A stretch of DNA of 64,000 nucleotides from positions 440,904-504,903 of the forward strand of contig NZ_CP012841.1 of NCBI RefSeq assembly GCF_002073915.1, given 5' to 3'. Shown piece by piece: positions 49,635-58,527 of this stretch (positions are counted from its first letter, which is position 1; each line of letters starts with the position of its first letter). This DNA is from Candidatus Riesia pediculicola (GTDB taxonomy: Bacteria > Pseudomonadota > Gammaproteobacteria > Enterobacterales > Enterobacteriaceae). Under the pieces are notes generated by a model. The model had not been told where the DNA came from and made no database searches. It worked only from the letters and a program-made list of their open reading frames with translations. Position numbers and translations under genes: made by a program.

Positions 49635-50130
49635 ATGAAAAAAAAATCGGCTATCTATTCTGGAAGCTTTGATCCTCCTACTATAGGGCATGTAGACATC
49701 ATCGTCCGAGCTTCTTCCATATTTGATCAAATTATTGTAGGAATAGCTAATAATCTAAAAAAAAACACTTCTTTCTATTGAAGAGAGGATTTTTTTTATA
49801 AAGGAAAGTACTAAATTTATTAAAAACGTTCAAGTGAAAAAAATTCCGGGATTAGTAGTAGATTTTGCAAGATCAAACAAAATAGATATCTTGATAAGAT
49901 CTATTAGATGTATTATTGATCTTGAGTATGAAAAGAAAATCGCATTTCTAAATAAGAAAATTTCAAGTAATTTGGAAACGATATTTTTACTTTCTTCTTA
50001 TGATTCTTCCTTTATTTCTTCTTCCTTAGTGAAGGAAATAGCATATTACGGAGGAAATATCTCTAGATTTTTACCAAAACCTGTGAGGAAAGATCTAAAT
50101 CGCACAATTCTCAGAAAAATAAATTTATAA
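49635..50130 (+). CDS. coaD: Phosphopantetheine adenylyltransferase, frameshifted in an A9 run
   Basis: CoaD adenylates 4'-phosphopantetheine, the penultimate step of coenzyme A synthesis. The first frame has YSGSFDPPTIGHVDII with the nucleotide-binding T/HxGH, then stops at TGA 49779-49781. The remainder (IEERIFFIKES, FARSNKIDILIRSIR, SSFISSSLVKEIA, FLPKPVR) continues in another frame to 50130 and matches E. coli CoaD to the end. The break lies in nine A at 49757-49765; eight A would restore one frame of about 164 codons (159 in E. coli). CoaD is essential in E. coli and both halves are well conserved, so rescue by polymerase slippage on the A-run is plausible. Alternatives are a pseudogene or a sequencing error. 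rpmG-rpmB follow, as in E. coli. Confidence 0.82.
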
Positions 50131-50318
50131 AATATACTAAAGGAAAAACCATATTAATATTTCGATTATTATCATTTAAAAAATGTTTTCATTGATTAAA
50201 TAATAAAAATAAAACTCTCTGTAAGAATAGTTTTTTAAAAAAAAGCAAACCTCGACGAATTCGAATATCCAACTATATTTTTCTAAAACGTAAAAATTCG
50301 AACAGTAATCTTAAAAGA

Positions 50319-50486
50319 TCATTTAATTTTTTTTTCTTTATATAAGACGTGCTTTTTAACAGTCGGATCAAATTTTTTGATTAACAATTTTTTTCGACTA
50401 TTTTTTTGATTTTTAAATGTTGTATAAAAATGACCACTTCCTGAAGAAGAAACCATTCTAATTTTTTTTCTTAAACTTTTTGCCAT
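50319..50486 (-). CDS. rpmG: 50S ribosomal protein L33
   Basis: A 55-residue ribosomal protein, the same length as E. coli L33. It begins MAKSLRKKI and keeps [27 protein letters not shown] and the end KKIK. The Cys-type zinc motif is absent, as in other zinc-free L33 proteins of enterobacteria. Its ATG lies inside the 3' end of rpmB, overlapping by 29 bases in another frame. Too short to stand out by length, but the similarity is unmistakable. Confidence 0.95.
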   Translation of the reverse strand: MAKSLRKKIRMVSSSGSGHFYTTFKNQKNSRKKLLIKKFDPTVKKHVLYKEKKIK

Positions 50487-50703
50487 ATTTTTTCGATTTC
50501 AAAATATTTTCGATTCCTTTCTTTTCTATTATTCGAACTCCCTTAGCTGAAATTCGTAATCTTACGAATCTTTTTTCCTTTTCTATCCAAAATTTATGAT
50601 AATGTAAATTAGGAAGAAAACGACGCTTGGTGGCATTCATCGAGTGAGATCGATGATTACCTTTTGTAGATTTTTTTCCAGTGATTTCACATATTCTACT
50701 CAT
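50458..50703 (-). CDS. rpmB: 50S ribosomal protein L28
   Basis: An 81-residue large-subunit protein (78 in E. coli). It begins [10 protein letters not shown], followed by [20 protein letters not shown] and [11 protein letters not shown]. The last residues ([10 protein letters not shown]) are an altered, Lys-rich tail caused by a shifted stop, and this tail overlaps the rpmG start by 29 bases. rpmB-rpmG are one transcript in E. coli, and the overlap should couple their translation. Confidence 0.97.
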   Translation of the reverse strand: MSRICEITGKKSTKGNHRSHSMNATKRRFLPNLHYHKFWIEKEKRFVRLRISAKGVRIIEKKGIENILKSKKYGKKFKKKN

Positions 50704-50885
50704 GTTTTTTATTTTTTAAATTTTTTTTAAGAAGATATGTATGGATTACTTGAATTATGTTATCCGCTATCATAGCGTATTAAAGGAAAATTACTTAAAA
50801 CTTGGATTATAACAGATTATTTTTTGTGATACAATAAAAATGATCATTAAATGTCTTCTAATAGATAAAATCTCGAACAATTACT

Positions 50886-51698
50886 GTGAAAAATATCAAT
50901 TTTTCTCAAAAAATATTAATTCTTGATTCTGGATTAGGCGGATTGTCCGTTTATAAATATTTGGTAAGAAAACTACCAAATCTAAGTTACACTTATGTTT
51001 TTGACAACGAATTTTTTCCATATGGAAATAGAAAAGAATCTTTTATAATTAAAAGAGTAATAAGGTTGATTGATCAAATTCAGAGAGACAGAGAATTTGA
51101 AATAATTATTCTTGCTTGCAATACTGTTAGTGTAGTAAGTATAAACATATTAAAAGATATTTTTTCAGATTATATAATTTTAGGATCCGTTCCGGAAATA
51201 GACGTTGCTATCCAATTTACTAAAAATAAAGTCATATATGTTTTGGCAACTAAAAGAACGATTGAATACATCAGAAATAAAGTAAGTTTTTATTCAAAAG
51301 AGTTTAAAATTCATTTAGTTTCTTCTTCTAAACTAGTAAGGATGATTGAGGAGAAAATTCGAGGAAAAATTATTTTAAAAAATAAAATTTATTCTATTTT
51401 AAAGAATTTATCTAATCATCAAATTCCAGACACAATTGTTTTAGGATGCACTCACTACTCATTTATTTCCAAAGAAATAAAAGAAGCTTTTCCAAAATGT
51501 ATTAACTTGATTGATTCTAAAAAGAATATTTATGATGATTTAACTAATTATGTCGATAAGCGATCGAAGAAAAAAGAATACTATGATAAATATCATGAAA
51601 ATATGGTTTTTTTTACAAAATCTGATTATAAAATGAAAGAATTATCAGATTTCTTCAAAAGGATTGGATTTTTAAAGATGAAAAAGATAACTATTTGA
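50886..51698 (+). CDS. murI: Glutamate racemase
   Basis: Makes D-glutamate for MurD. The protein has 270 residues (285 in E. coli, which has an N-terminal extension). The two catalytic cysteines are in ACNTVS near residue 78 and GCTHYS near residue 191; the first is ACNTAS in E. coli. DSGLGGLSVY and FDNEFFPYG with the conserved Asp and Tyr are intact. The start codon is GTG. It is a stand-alone gene followed by pgi. Confidence 0.95.
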   Translation: MKNINFSQKILILDSGLGGLSVYKYLVRKLPNLSYTYVFDNEFFPYGNRKESFIIKRVIRLIDQIQRDREFEIIILACNTVSVVSINILKDIFSDYIILGSVPEIDVAIQFTKNKVIYVLATKRTIEYIRNKVSFYSKEFKIHLVSSSKLVRMIEEKIRGKIILKNKIYSILKNLSNHQIPDTIVLGCTHYSFISKEIKEAFPKCINLIDSKKNIYDDLTNYVDKRSKKKEYYDKYHENMVFFTKSDYKMKELSDFFKRIGFLKMKKITI

Positions 51699-51761
51699 AT
51701 TTTCAAACAGTTTGATCGTAGTAAATTGATTACTGCAAAATATTTTCCTCTAAAGAACTTG

Positions 51762-51779
51762 AACTTAAAATTTTAAGTT
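51762..51779. repeat. 18-base perfect palindrome between murI and pgi
   Basis: AACTTAAAATTTTAAGTT is self-complementary over all 18 bases. It lies 63 bases after murI and 82 before pgi. No T-run follows on either strand, so it is not a typical terminator; it may be a protein-binding site, a weak hairpin or chance in A+T-rich DNA. Confidence 0.4.
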
Positions 51780-51860
51780 AAAGAGTTTCTAAAAAAAAAT
51801 TTCGCATATAATGGAAATTAATTTATAAATGTACTGTATAACTTAAGAGATTTTATAGTA

Positions 51861-53522
51861 ATGAAAAATATAAGTCCTATTTTCACAAAAGCATGGAAAA
51901 ATTTAGAAAGGAATTATCAATCTTTCAAAGATGTACATATGAAAGAAATGTTTCTTCGAAATAAAAATCGATTTCAGGAATTTTCTATCAATTTTGATGA
52001 TAAGATATTTTTTGATTACTCAAAAAATAGAATTGATCAAAAAATAATTGAAAATTTGATTGATCTTGCGAAAGAAACTCATTTAGAAGATGCAATCAAA
52101 AGTATGTTTTGTGGAAAAAAAATTAATGTAACGGAAGGAAGATCTGTTTCTCATATGCATTTAAGAGGGAATATCCTTGATGAAAATCAAAATAACTTTT
52201 TACAAAATATACGAGAAAAAGTAAATATATCTTTAAAAAAGATGAAATCTTTTAGCGAAGATGTTATTCAAGGTATATGGAGGGGATACACTGGAAAAAA
52301 AATAACCGATGTTGTCAACATAGGAATAGGAGGTTCTAATCTAGGTCCAAAGATCATGATTCAGTCTCTAAAACCTTATAGAAATCATTTAAGATTTCAT
52401 TTTCTATCAAACATTGATGTGGAACATTTCAACGATCTTTTAAAAAAAATTCATTTAGAAACAACATTATTTCTAATTTCCTCAAAAACTTTTCGAACTC
52501 AAGAAACTTTGACTAACGCATATTCCATAAAGAAGTTCTTTCTAAAGAAAGCAAAAAATGAAAAACATATGAATAATCATTTTATTGCCATTTCTATGAA
52601 TATTCATGAAGCCAAAAAATTTGGTGTGAAATCTGAAAACATATTTAAGATATGGGATTGGGTAGGAGGAAGGTATTCGCTTTGGTCGGCGATTGGAATA
52701 CCGATAGTTTTATCTATAGGATTTTCGAATTTTAAACAGATTTTAGCTGGTGCAAATTCTATGGATCGTCATTTTTATGAGAGCGATTTTAAAAAAAATA
52801 TACCTGTGATTATGGCTTTAATAGAGATATGGTATAACAATTTTTTTAAATTTGAGACAACTGCTGTTTTACCTTATAACTACTGTTTGAGGAATATTCC
52901 AAATTATTTACAGCAACTCGGTATGGAATCTAATGGAAAAAATATCGATAGAAATCATCAAACCATATCTTATCAAAGTAATCCAATTATTTGGGGAGGT
53001 TCCGGAATTGATGGACAACATGCTTTTTATCAATTATTCCATCAAGGAACCAAAATTATTCCCTGTGATTTCATAGGTTCTGTTTGCGTACATGATAGTG
53101 ATAATGAAAAAAGTTTTACAAGGGATCATCATGATAGATTGATGAGTAATTTTTTTGCGCAATCTGAAATATTGGCTTTTGGGAATATCAAAAAAGAACA
53201 AAATATTTGTAAAAAATCGAATGATATTCTTTATATTCACAAATTTTTATTTGGAAATAAACCTTCTAATTCGATATTAATCAGAAAAATTACTCCATAT
53301 GTAATGGGTTCTTTGATTGCTATGTACGAACATAAAACGTTTTCTCAAGGGGTGATCTTAAATATTTTCAGTTTTGATCAATGGGGAGTAGAATTTGGAA
53401 AAAAATCGGCCAACTATATTTTTTCAGAAATTAATGACCCGTTAAAAAAGAAAGTTCAATACCATGATAGTTCTACCAATGGTTTAATTAATCTTTATAA
53501 AAAATGGAAGATTCGTTATTGA
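51861..53522 (+). CDS. pgi: Glucose-6-phosphate isomerase
   Basis: Interconverts glucose 6-phosphate and fructose 6-phosphate. The protein has 553 residues (549 in E. coli). Signatures are VNIGIGGSNLGP near residue 154, WVGGRYSLWSAIG, the catalytic Glu in GMESNGKNIDRN, His in GQHAFYQLFHQGT and Lys in FDQWGVEFGKK. It indicates use of host sugar through glycolysis and a route to fructose 6-phosphate for amino-sugar (wall) synthesis. Closely followed by ubiA. Confidence 0.97.
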   Translation: MKNISPIFTKAWKNLERNYQSFKDVHMKEMFLRNKNRFQEFSINFDDKIFFDYSKNRIDQKIIENLIDLAKETHLEDAIKSMFCGKKINVTEGRSVSHMHLRGNILDENQNNFLQNIREKVNISLKKMKSFSEDVIQGIWRGYTGKKITDVVNIGIGGSNLGPKIMIQSLKPYRNHLRFHFLSNIDVEHFNDLLKKIHLETTLFLISSKTFRTQETLTNAYSIKKFFLKKAKNEKHMNNHFIAISMNIHEAKKFGVKSENIFKIWDWVGGRYSLWSAIGIPIVLSIGFSNFKQILAGANSMDRHFYESDFKKNIPVIMALIEIWYNNFFKFETTAVLPYNYCLRNIPNYLQQLGMESNGKNIDRNHQTISYQSNPIIWGGSGIDGQHAFYQLFHQGTKIIPCDFIGSVCVHDSDNEKSFTRDHHDRLMSNFFAQSEILAFGNIKKEQNICKKSNDILYIHKFLFGNKPSNSILIRKITPYVMGSLIAMYEHKTFSQGVILNIFSFDQWGVEFGKKSANYIFSEINDPLKKKVQYHDSSTNGLINLYKKWKIRY

Positions 53523-53601
53523 TATATCATTTTCTTAAGAATAAAAAAGAAGAATTTTTAATTAAATTTTGTTCTATCTCTTATAAAAGATTTATCTTTT
53601 T

Positions 53602-54480
53602 ATGTTGTTAAAAACTTTTTTATCGATACGAAATAAAATTGGAACATATGCTAGAATTTCTAGATTAAACAAACCAATAGGTTTTTTTTTATTTTTATTT
53701 CCTATATTATGGACATTTTGGTTATTAGAACAAGGTAAACCGAGATTAAAAGTTTTATTTATTTTTATGCTCGGAACGTTCAGTATGAGATCTGCGGGTT
53801 GTATAATCAATGATCTTTTAGATAAAGATTACGATGCCTTCGTTCAAAGAACTAAAGATAGGCCTTTCCCCAAAAAAGAAATTAAAAAAAAAGAAGCATT
53901 AATTTTATTTTTTTTATTTGTTTTTTTGTCGATTTTATTAGTGTTTCAACTAAGTTATATATCCATCATTTTCTCTATAATAGTTTTTATTTTAACAATT
54001 GTTTATCCTTTGATAAAAAGATTTAATCATTTTCCTCAAGTTGTACTAGGAATATCTACAGGATTATCTATACCAATGATTTTTTTTGAAACAATTAATA
54101 ACTTTTTTTCTATAGAATGTCTAACTTTATTTTTAATTAATTTAGTATGGACACTGATATACGATACACAGTATGCAATGGCTGATAAAAAGTATGACAT
54201 AAAAATTGGATTGAAATCTACGGCTATACTTTTTTCTAAGTTTAATCAAATAGCTATTTGTATTTTTCAATTTTTGATGATGATAATGCTAATCTACATT
54301 GGAGTTCAAAAAAAATTAAGTTCGATCTACTTTTCTAGTTTATTCCTTATTCTTTTGATATTTTTGTATCAATATCATTTGATTTCTAGAGATGAATCTA
54401 ATTTATATCTGAAAGCGTTTTTGAGTAATGGATTGGTTGGTTGTATATTGTTTTTAGGAATATTATTAAGTTATTTCTAA
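53602..54480 (+). CDS. ubiA: 4-hydroxybenzoate octaprenyltransferase
   Basis: Membrane enzyme that attaches the polyprenyl tail to 4-hydroxybenzoate in ubiquinone synthesis. The protein has 292 residues (290 in E. coli), with several hydrophobic helices. The two Asp-rich motifs are NDLLDKDYD near residue 70 and DTQYAMADKKYD near residue 190. RLNKPIGFFLFLFP and FPQVVLGISTGLSIPM also match. ubiC, which precedes ubiA in E. coli, is missing. It is convergent with plsB; the two stop codons touch. Confidence 0.96.
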   Translation: MLLKTFLSIRNKIGTYARISRLNKPIGFFLFLFPILWTFWLLEQGKPRLKVLFIFMLGTFSMRSAGCIINDLLDKDYDAFVQRTKDRPFPKKEIKKKEALILFFLFVFLSILLVFQLSYISIIFSIIVFILTIVYPLIKRFNHFPQVVLGISTGLSIPMIFFETINNFFSIECLTLFLINLVWTLIYDTQYAMADKKYDIKIGLKSTAILFSKFNQIAICIFQFLMMIMLIYIGVQKKLSSIYFSSLFLILLIFLYQYHLISRDESNLYLKAFLSNGLVGCILFLGILLSYF

Positions 54481-56976
54481 TTATTTTTCATTGGAATATT
54501 CATAAAATCCTTTAAAGGAATCTTCAAAAGATTTTATTTCTAAATAAATTTCTCTAGGAATTAATCTAAATATAATTTGATACAATTTCTTTGATTTTTG
54601 ATTAACCAATATCAAATTTTTTTCCTTCCTTAAGAAATTGTTTTGAAACAAAATATTGATTAAATTAAAAAAATTTCTCTTATTGAATGTAATAATGATG
54701 TCTTTTATTACGATTGATCGAAAAAAAGAATAAGAAAAAAAGAAATCAATCCATAACCTTATTTTATTCAAATTAAAAATTGGTTTTAAATTTAGAAAAG
54801 ATAAAACAATAAAATATTTACATAAAATTTCCTCTATTATTTTGGAAAATAGATTGATAGAAGTCATTTTTTCTTCGTTTAAAGAAATTTTTTTATTTTT
54901 TGAATCAAAATGTACAATTTTTTGATTGAAGAATTCTTCGACCGTTCTATCTATTTGGTTAGATATCAATTTCATCGAGTAATTTAGAAAGAACTCTTTT
55001 TTAATGATAGGTAAGATCAAAAAAACTTGATGATATATTTTATCGATCTTAATCTTTTGAAAAATAAGTATGATTCTTAATATCAAAGATGGAAGAATAA
55101 AAAGATGCATGATATTATTCTTGTAATATTTTAACATCATATTATTTTTTTTGATTAAAAATATTTTGAGATTATCTTTCATTTCAGCTAAAAGTTGAAA
55201 TTTTTGATTTAAAAAGAATTCTCTAACCAGATCTCTTGAATTTTTTTGAGGAACAACAATTCCTTCTGAGTAAGGAATATGATTGAGAAAATCGATATAC
55301 AGTTGCACTTGTAAAGTTAAAGTTTTGATGGATAAAGAGTTACCTGAAATGTACGAAAGAACTATCGAGCATAAATTAACAGAATTAATTGAAATGGAAT
55401 TATTCAGACTAGTCATTATTTTAATAGATACTTTATCGATGACTTGATTGAAATGAGAAGAATGATCTCGACTATTTAAATTAGAGATTCGATATTTTTT
55501 TTTTGATAAGATAATGTCTTTCAAGAATATTGGATTTCCGAAATTAATGTAACCAAATCTTGATTTAAGTTGATTTAATTTGACTATTTCTCGAAATATT
55601 TTTAAAAATCCTTCTTTCTCTTTCGGTTTTCCGTTCAATTCTTTTACATAAGTAGATAATTCTAACACTTTATCGTACATAATATGAACTGGAACAATCA
55701 CAAATTCTCGATTCTCAAATTGATATTTTGAAAAATTTTTTATTATAGTTGATAAAATTCCAGTCTTAGGATTTAATAGCAATCCAGTTCTCGATCTTCC
55801 TCCTTCTATAAAGTATTCGATAGATCTTCCAGAAAACATTATATATCTAAAACATTTCTGGAATGTTCTCATATATATTTCATTTTTTTTAAAAGATCGG
55901 CGAATGAAAACCGCTCCTAGTTTCTTAAGAAGAAATCCTATTGGCCAAAAATTTAAATTTATTCCTGCAATAATATAAGGTACCATCATTCCTTTACGAT
56001 AAAGAATATAAGATAGTAAAAGATAATCCATATGACTTTTATGAGATGGTGAGTAGATTATTTGTGTATTTTTTTTTTCTAAAACTTGGTATAGATTTTC
56101 TAAGTTATACACAAAAATTTTTTTATAGATTCTATTTAAAATTATATTGAATATGACATTAGTTAGTTGAATCATCCCATAAGAAATATCATCCATCATC
56201 TCTTTAATAAGATTCATGATATGTTCATCAATTCTTTTTTTTGAAATCATCTTTCTTTTTGATTCTCTTTCGACTAAATCATCAATAATCCGATCAGATC
56301 GAACTTTTTTGAAAAGATCTTGACGATAGAGAAACTCTTTTGGTCCAGTTGTAATAAAAACATTTTTAAAATGCTTAATCATCATCATTCTAACAATTTT
56401 TTGAAAGATCGTTTTGTCTCTTATGAATCTTACAGATAACTCTCTTAAGGAGGAAATCAAATAAAAACGGACCCAAATGTTTCTTTTAAAAAATATTAAA
56501 AAAAAGACATCATATAGTTTCACAATTATATTCGTGAAAATTTGACATTTTAATTTTCTTCTATAAGAAAACTTATGAAATACAATTGAAACGAACAATA
56601 ATTGAACTTTTGGATTTTTAGACAGAATAGAAGGATGAAGATATGATTCAAGTGAATTGGAAACTGATTTATAATTTGAAGAAAGATTTCTATTTTTTAC
56701 TTTCTTTTTATGAACAAATATATAAGAGCAAGATTCTTTTTTATCAACTTTAATTTTTTTGATTGGATCTGATAAACCAAAAAGTTTACATTGATGTCGC
56801 AGAATAGTTAGATCGAACATAGATCCATAAGGAAGCAAATACAAAAAGGAATCATTAGTTTTCAAATTTAATTCTTCCATCGGATTTTCTGGAATTGATC
56901 TGATATTGAAAAATAAAAATCTCAAAGATTGAAGAATTCTAAGATGTAATCTTTTTAAAAAATAAAAATCAATCAT
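54481..56976 (-). CDS. plsB: Glycerol-3-phosphate acyltransferase
   Basis: Inner-membrane enzyme that starts phospholipid synthesis by acylating glycerol 3-phosphate at sn-1. The protein has 831 residues (807 in E. coli). The catalytic HX4D box is SHKSHMDYLL near residue 300, followed by GAVFIRRSF, IEGGRSRTGLLL and IVPVHIMYDKVLE, the four acyltransferase blocks. The N- and C-terminal parts are diverged. ubiA and plsB neighbour each other as in E. coli. Together with fabA/fabB and pgsA it indicates that the symbiont makes its own membranes. Confidence 0.96.
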   Translation of the reverse strand: MIDFYFLKRLHLRILQSLRFLFFNIRSIPENPMEELNLKTNDSFLYLLPYGSMFDLTILRHQCKLFGLSDPIKKIKVDKKESCSYIFVHKKKVKNRNLSSNYKSVSNSLESYLHPSILSKNPKVQLLFVSIVFHKFSYRRKLKCQIFTNIIVKLYDVFFLIFFKRNIWVRFYLISSLRELSVRFIRDKTIFQKIVRMMMIKHFKNVFITTGPKEFLYRQDLFKKVRSDRIIDDLVERESKRKMISKKRIDEHIMNLIKEMMDDISYGMIQLTNVIFNIILNRIYKKIFVYNLENLYQVLEKKNTQIIYSPSHKSHMDYLLLSYILYRKGMMVPYIIAGINLNFWPIGFLLKKLGAVFIRRSFKKNEIYMRTFQKCFRYIMFSGRSIEYFIEGGRSRTGLLLNPKTGILSTIIKNFSKYQFENREFVIVPVHIMYDKVLELSTYVKELNGKPKEKEGFLKIFREIVKLNQLKSRFGYINFGNPIFLKDIILSKKKYRISNLNSRDHSSHFNQVIDKVSIKIMTSLNNSISINSVNLCSIVLSYISGNSLSIKTLTLQVQLYIDFLNHIPYSEGIVVPQKNSRDLVREFFLNQKFQLLAEMKDNLKIFLIKKNNMMLKYYKNNIMHLFILPSLILRIILIFQKIKIDKIYHQVFLILPIIKKEFFLNYSMKLISNQIDRTVEEFFNQKIVHFDSKNKKISLNEEKMTSINLFSKIIEEILCKYFIVLSFLNLKPIFNLNKIRLWIDFFFSYSFFRSIVIKDIIITFNKRNFFNLINILFQNNFLRKEKNLILVNQKSKKLYQIIFRLIPREIYLEIKSFEDSFKGFYEYSNEK

Positions 56977-57186
56977 CTACATGAATATCTTTTATAAAAA
57001 GATTGAATATATTTGCTCAGTCGAAGATCTTTAAAAAAAAGATCAATTAGCAATCTAGAGAATGTGTTTTCTATATAAATTTAAAACGAAAAGTTTATAG
57101 GAACTTCATTTAAAAATTAAAAACATAAAGTATACGATACTCTTTGAAATAACTCATTTTCTTCTTAAAGTTGATTTTAACACCAA

Positions 57187-57273
57187 TACCCAGAGCGGGG
57201 ATCGAACCCGCACGACCAAAATTAGGTCAAGGGATTTTAAGTCCCTTGTGTATACCGATTTCACCATCTGGGC
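57187..57273 (-). tRNA. leuZ: tRNA-Leu(UAA)
   Basis: An 87-base class II tRNA. The acceptor stem GCCCAGA pairs with TCTGGGT, with G-T at the first pair as in E. coli leuZ. The anticodon stem AGGGA/TCCCT surrounds loop CTTAAAA with anticodon TAA, there is a long variable arm, and the T loop is TTCGATC. The discriminator is A and no CCA is encoded. Confidence 0.97.
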
Positions 57274-57301
57274 AATTTTTCTTTAATTTTAAAGATTATT
57301 T

Positions 57302-57375
57302 AGGCGTATCCCGGAATCGAACCGAGGTATTCGGATTTGCAATCCGATGCATGGATGCCATTCTGCCAATACGCC
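57302..57375 (-). tRNA. cysT: tRNA-Cys(GCA)
   Basis: A 74-base tRNA. The acceptor stem GGCGTAT pairs perfectly with ATACGCC, the discriminator is T, as required for CysRS, and the anticodon loop TTGCAAA gives GCA. No CCA is encoded. The order pgsA, tRNA-Cys, tRNA-Leu(UAA) is that of E. coli pgsA-glyW-cysT-leuZ with glyW lost. Confidence 0.97.
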
Positions 57376-57472
57376 AAATTTTCTAAAAAGAAATAAATTG
57401 TAACACAAAAGTTATCTATTTTTTGAATTAAGTATTTCTTTTATTTCAATTTAAAATTAATTTTTAATAATT

Positions 57473-58012
57473 TTATTTCAATAATCTCCAAGAAGATCGA
57501 AAATACTGAATCATTGAATAATATGTTAGAAAAACAGAGAAATATAATAACATAACGGAAAGAATTAATATCAAACCATTTTCTTTTAAGAACATTCCAA
57601 CTAAAGAAAACATCTGAAAAAAAGTTTTCCATTTTCCAATTCGAGATACAGAGACACACTTCTTTTCCCCGAAATCTGCAGCTAACTCTCGAAGAGACAA
57701 AATGATAATTTCTCTAATTATCATAGCAATGGAAGGTAAAGTAATCCACCAAACATGGTACCAATCAACTACCAATATAAGAGAACTTACTACTATGATT
57801 TTATCTGCCACCGGATCTAAAAAGGTACCTAGTTTTGTTGTTTTTTTGAAGTATCTTGCTAAAAGTCCATCGAACAAATCTGTTATTGCTGCAATTACGA
57901 ACGTTACTATACTCATTACTTCAGACCAAGAGAATGGCATATAAAAAAATACAATTAACATGGGAGTTGACAGAATTCTAAAGAATGTTAAAGAAGTTGG
58001 ATGCAATTGCAT
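57473..58012 (-). CDS. pgsA: CDP-diacylglycerol--glycerol-3-phosphate 3-phosphatidyltransferase
   Basis: Makes phosphatidylglycerophosphate, the precursor of phosphatidylglycerol and cardiolipin. The protein has 179 residues (182 in E. coli), with several membrane helices. The CDP-alcohol transferase motif is complete: DGLLAR, then G and the two Asp residues in LGTFLDPVADK. REIIILSLRE and RIGKWKT match PgsA. It lies before tRNA-Cys and tRNA-Leu as in E. coli; uvrC, its usual upstream neighbour, is absent. Confidence 0.96.
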   Translation of the reverse strand: MQLHPTSLTFFRILSTPMLIVFFYMPFSWSEVMSIVTFVIAAITDLFDGLLARYFKKTTKLGTFLDPVADKIIVVSSLILVVDWYHVWWITLPSIAMIIREIIILSLRELAADFGEKKCVSVSRIGKWKTFFQMFSLVGMFLKENGLILILSVMLLYFSVFLTYYSMIQYFRSSWRLLK

Positions 58013-58527
58013 TAACGATTGCTATATAATTTTTGAGATTTTTTGATAGAAATTTTCGATTTTAACCAAGTTTTTAAACCATTTAATAATAAGAAAAATC
58101 TGACTTTTTTCGATAAAATTCAATTTAAAGCCCAATTTTGGACAAGTTCAAGAAATGTAATTATTTGCAAGATCTCGATAAAATTCTTTTGAAAGTCAAT
58201 AATCTTTAAAAGAATAAAATCAAAAATTTCAATTTTTTAATCGGTTGTATAAAACATTCTCTTATCTAAATTTCTTTAAAAAAATAATTTTTTTGTACTA
58301 GATTAACTTGTTTCGATACAATGAAAGAAATTTTTGATCAAATGTGTTCTCTAAAATAACTCTTCTTCAGAATAAGAATTTATAAACTGCTAATTTATTT
58401 TAGTAAGATTAATGTATTACTCTAAATAGAGATTATTCAACTGATGTCTTCTTAAGATTGATTATAAAACAAAAACACACTTATTCTTAAATTAATTTTT
58501 AAATTAACGTAAATTTAAAATATTTTT
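58013..58527. other. Gene-free stretch between pgsA and dtpA
   Basis: 515 bases with very low G+C and stops in all frames. Nothing is recognised, including no remnant of uvrC or uvrY, which precede pgsA in E. coli. It should hold the pgsA promoter. Confidence 0.5.

Noticed and set aside
57171..57386. A 71-codon open frame across the tRNA-Leu and tRNA-Cys genes
   Set aside because: It reads the antisense of two tRNA genes; such products (GIEPARP-like) are a known annotation artefact.
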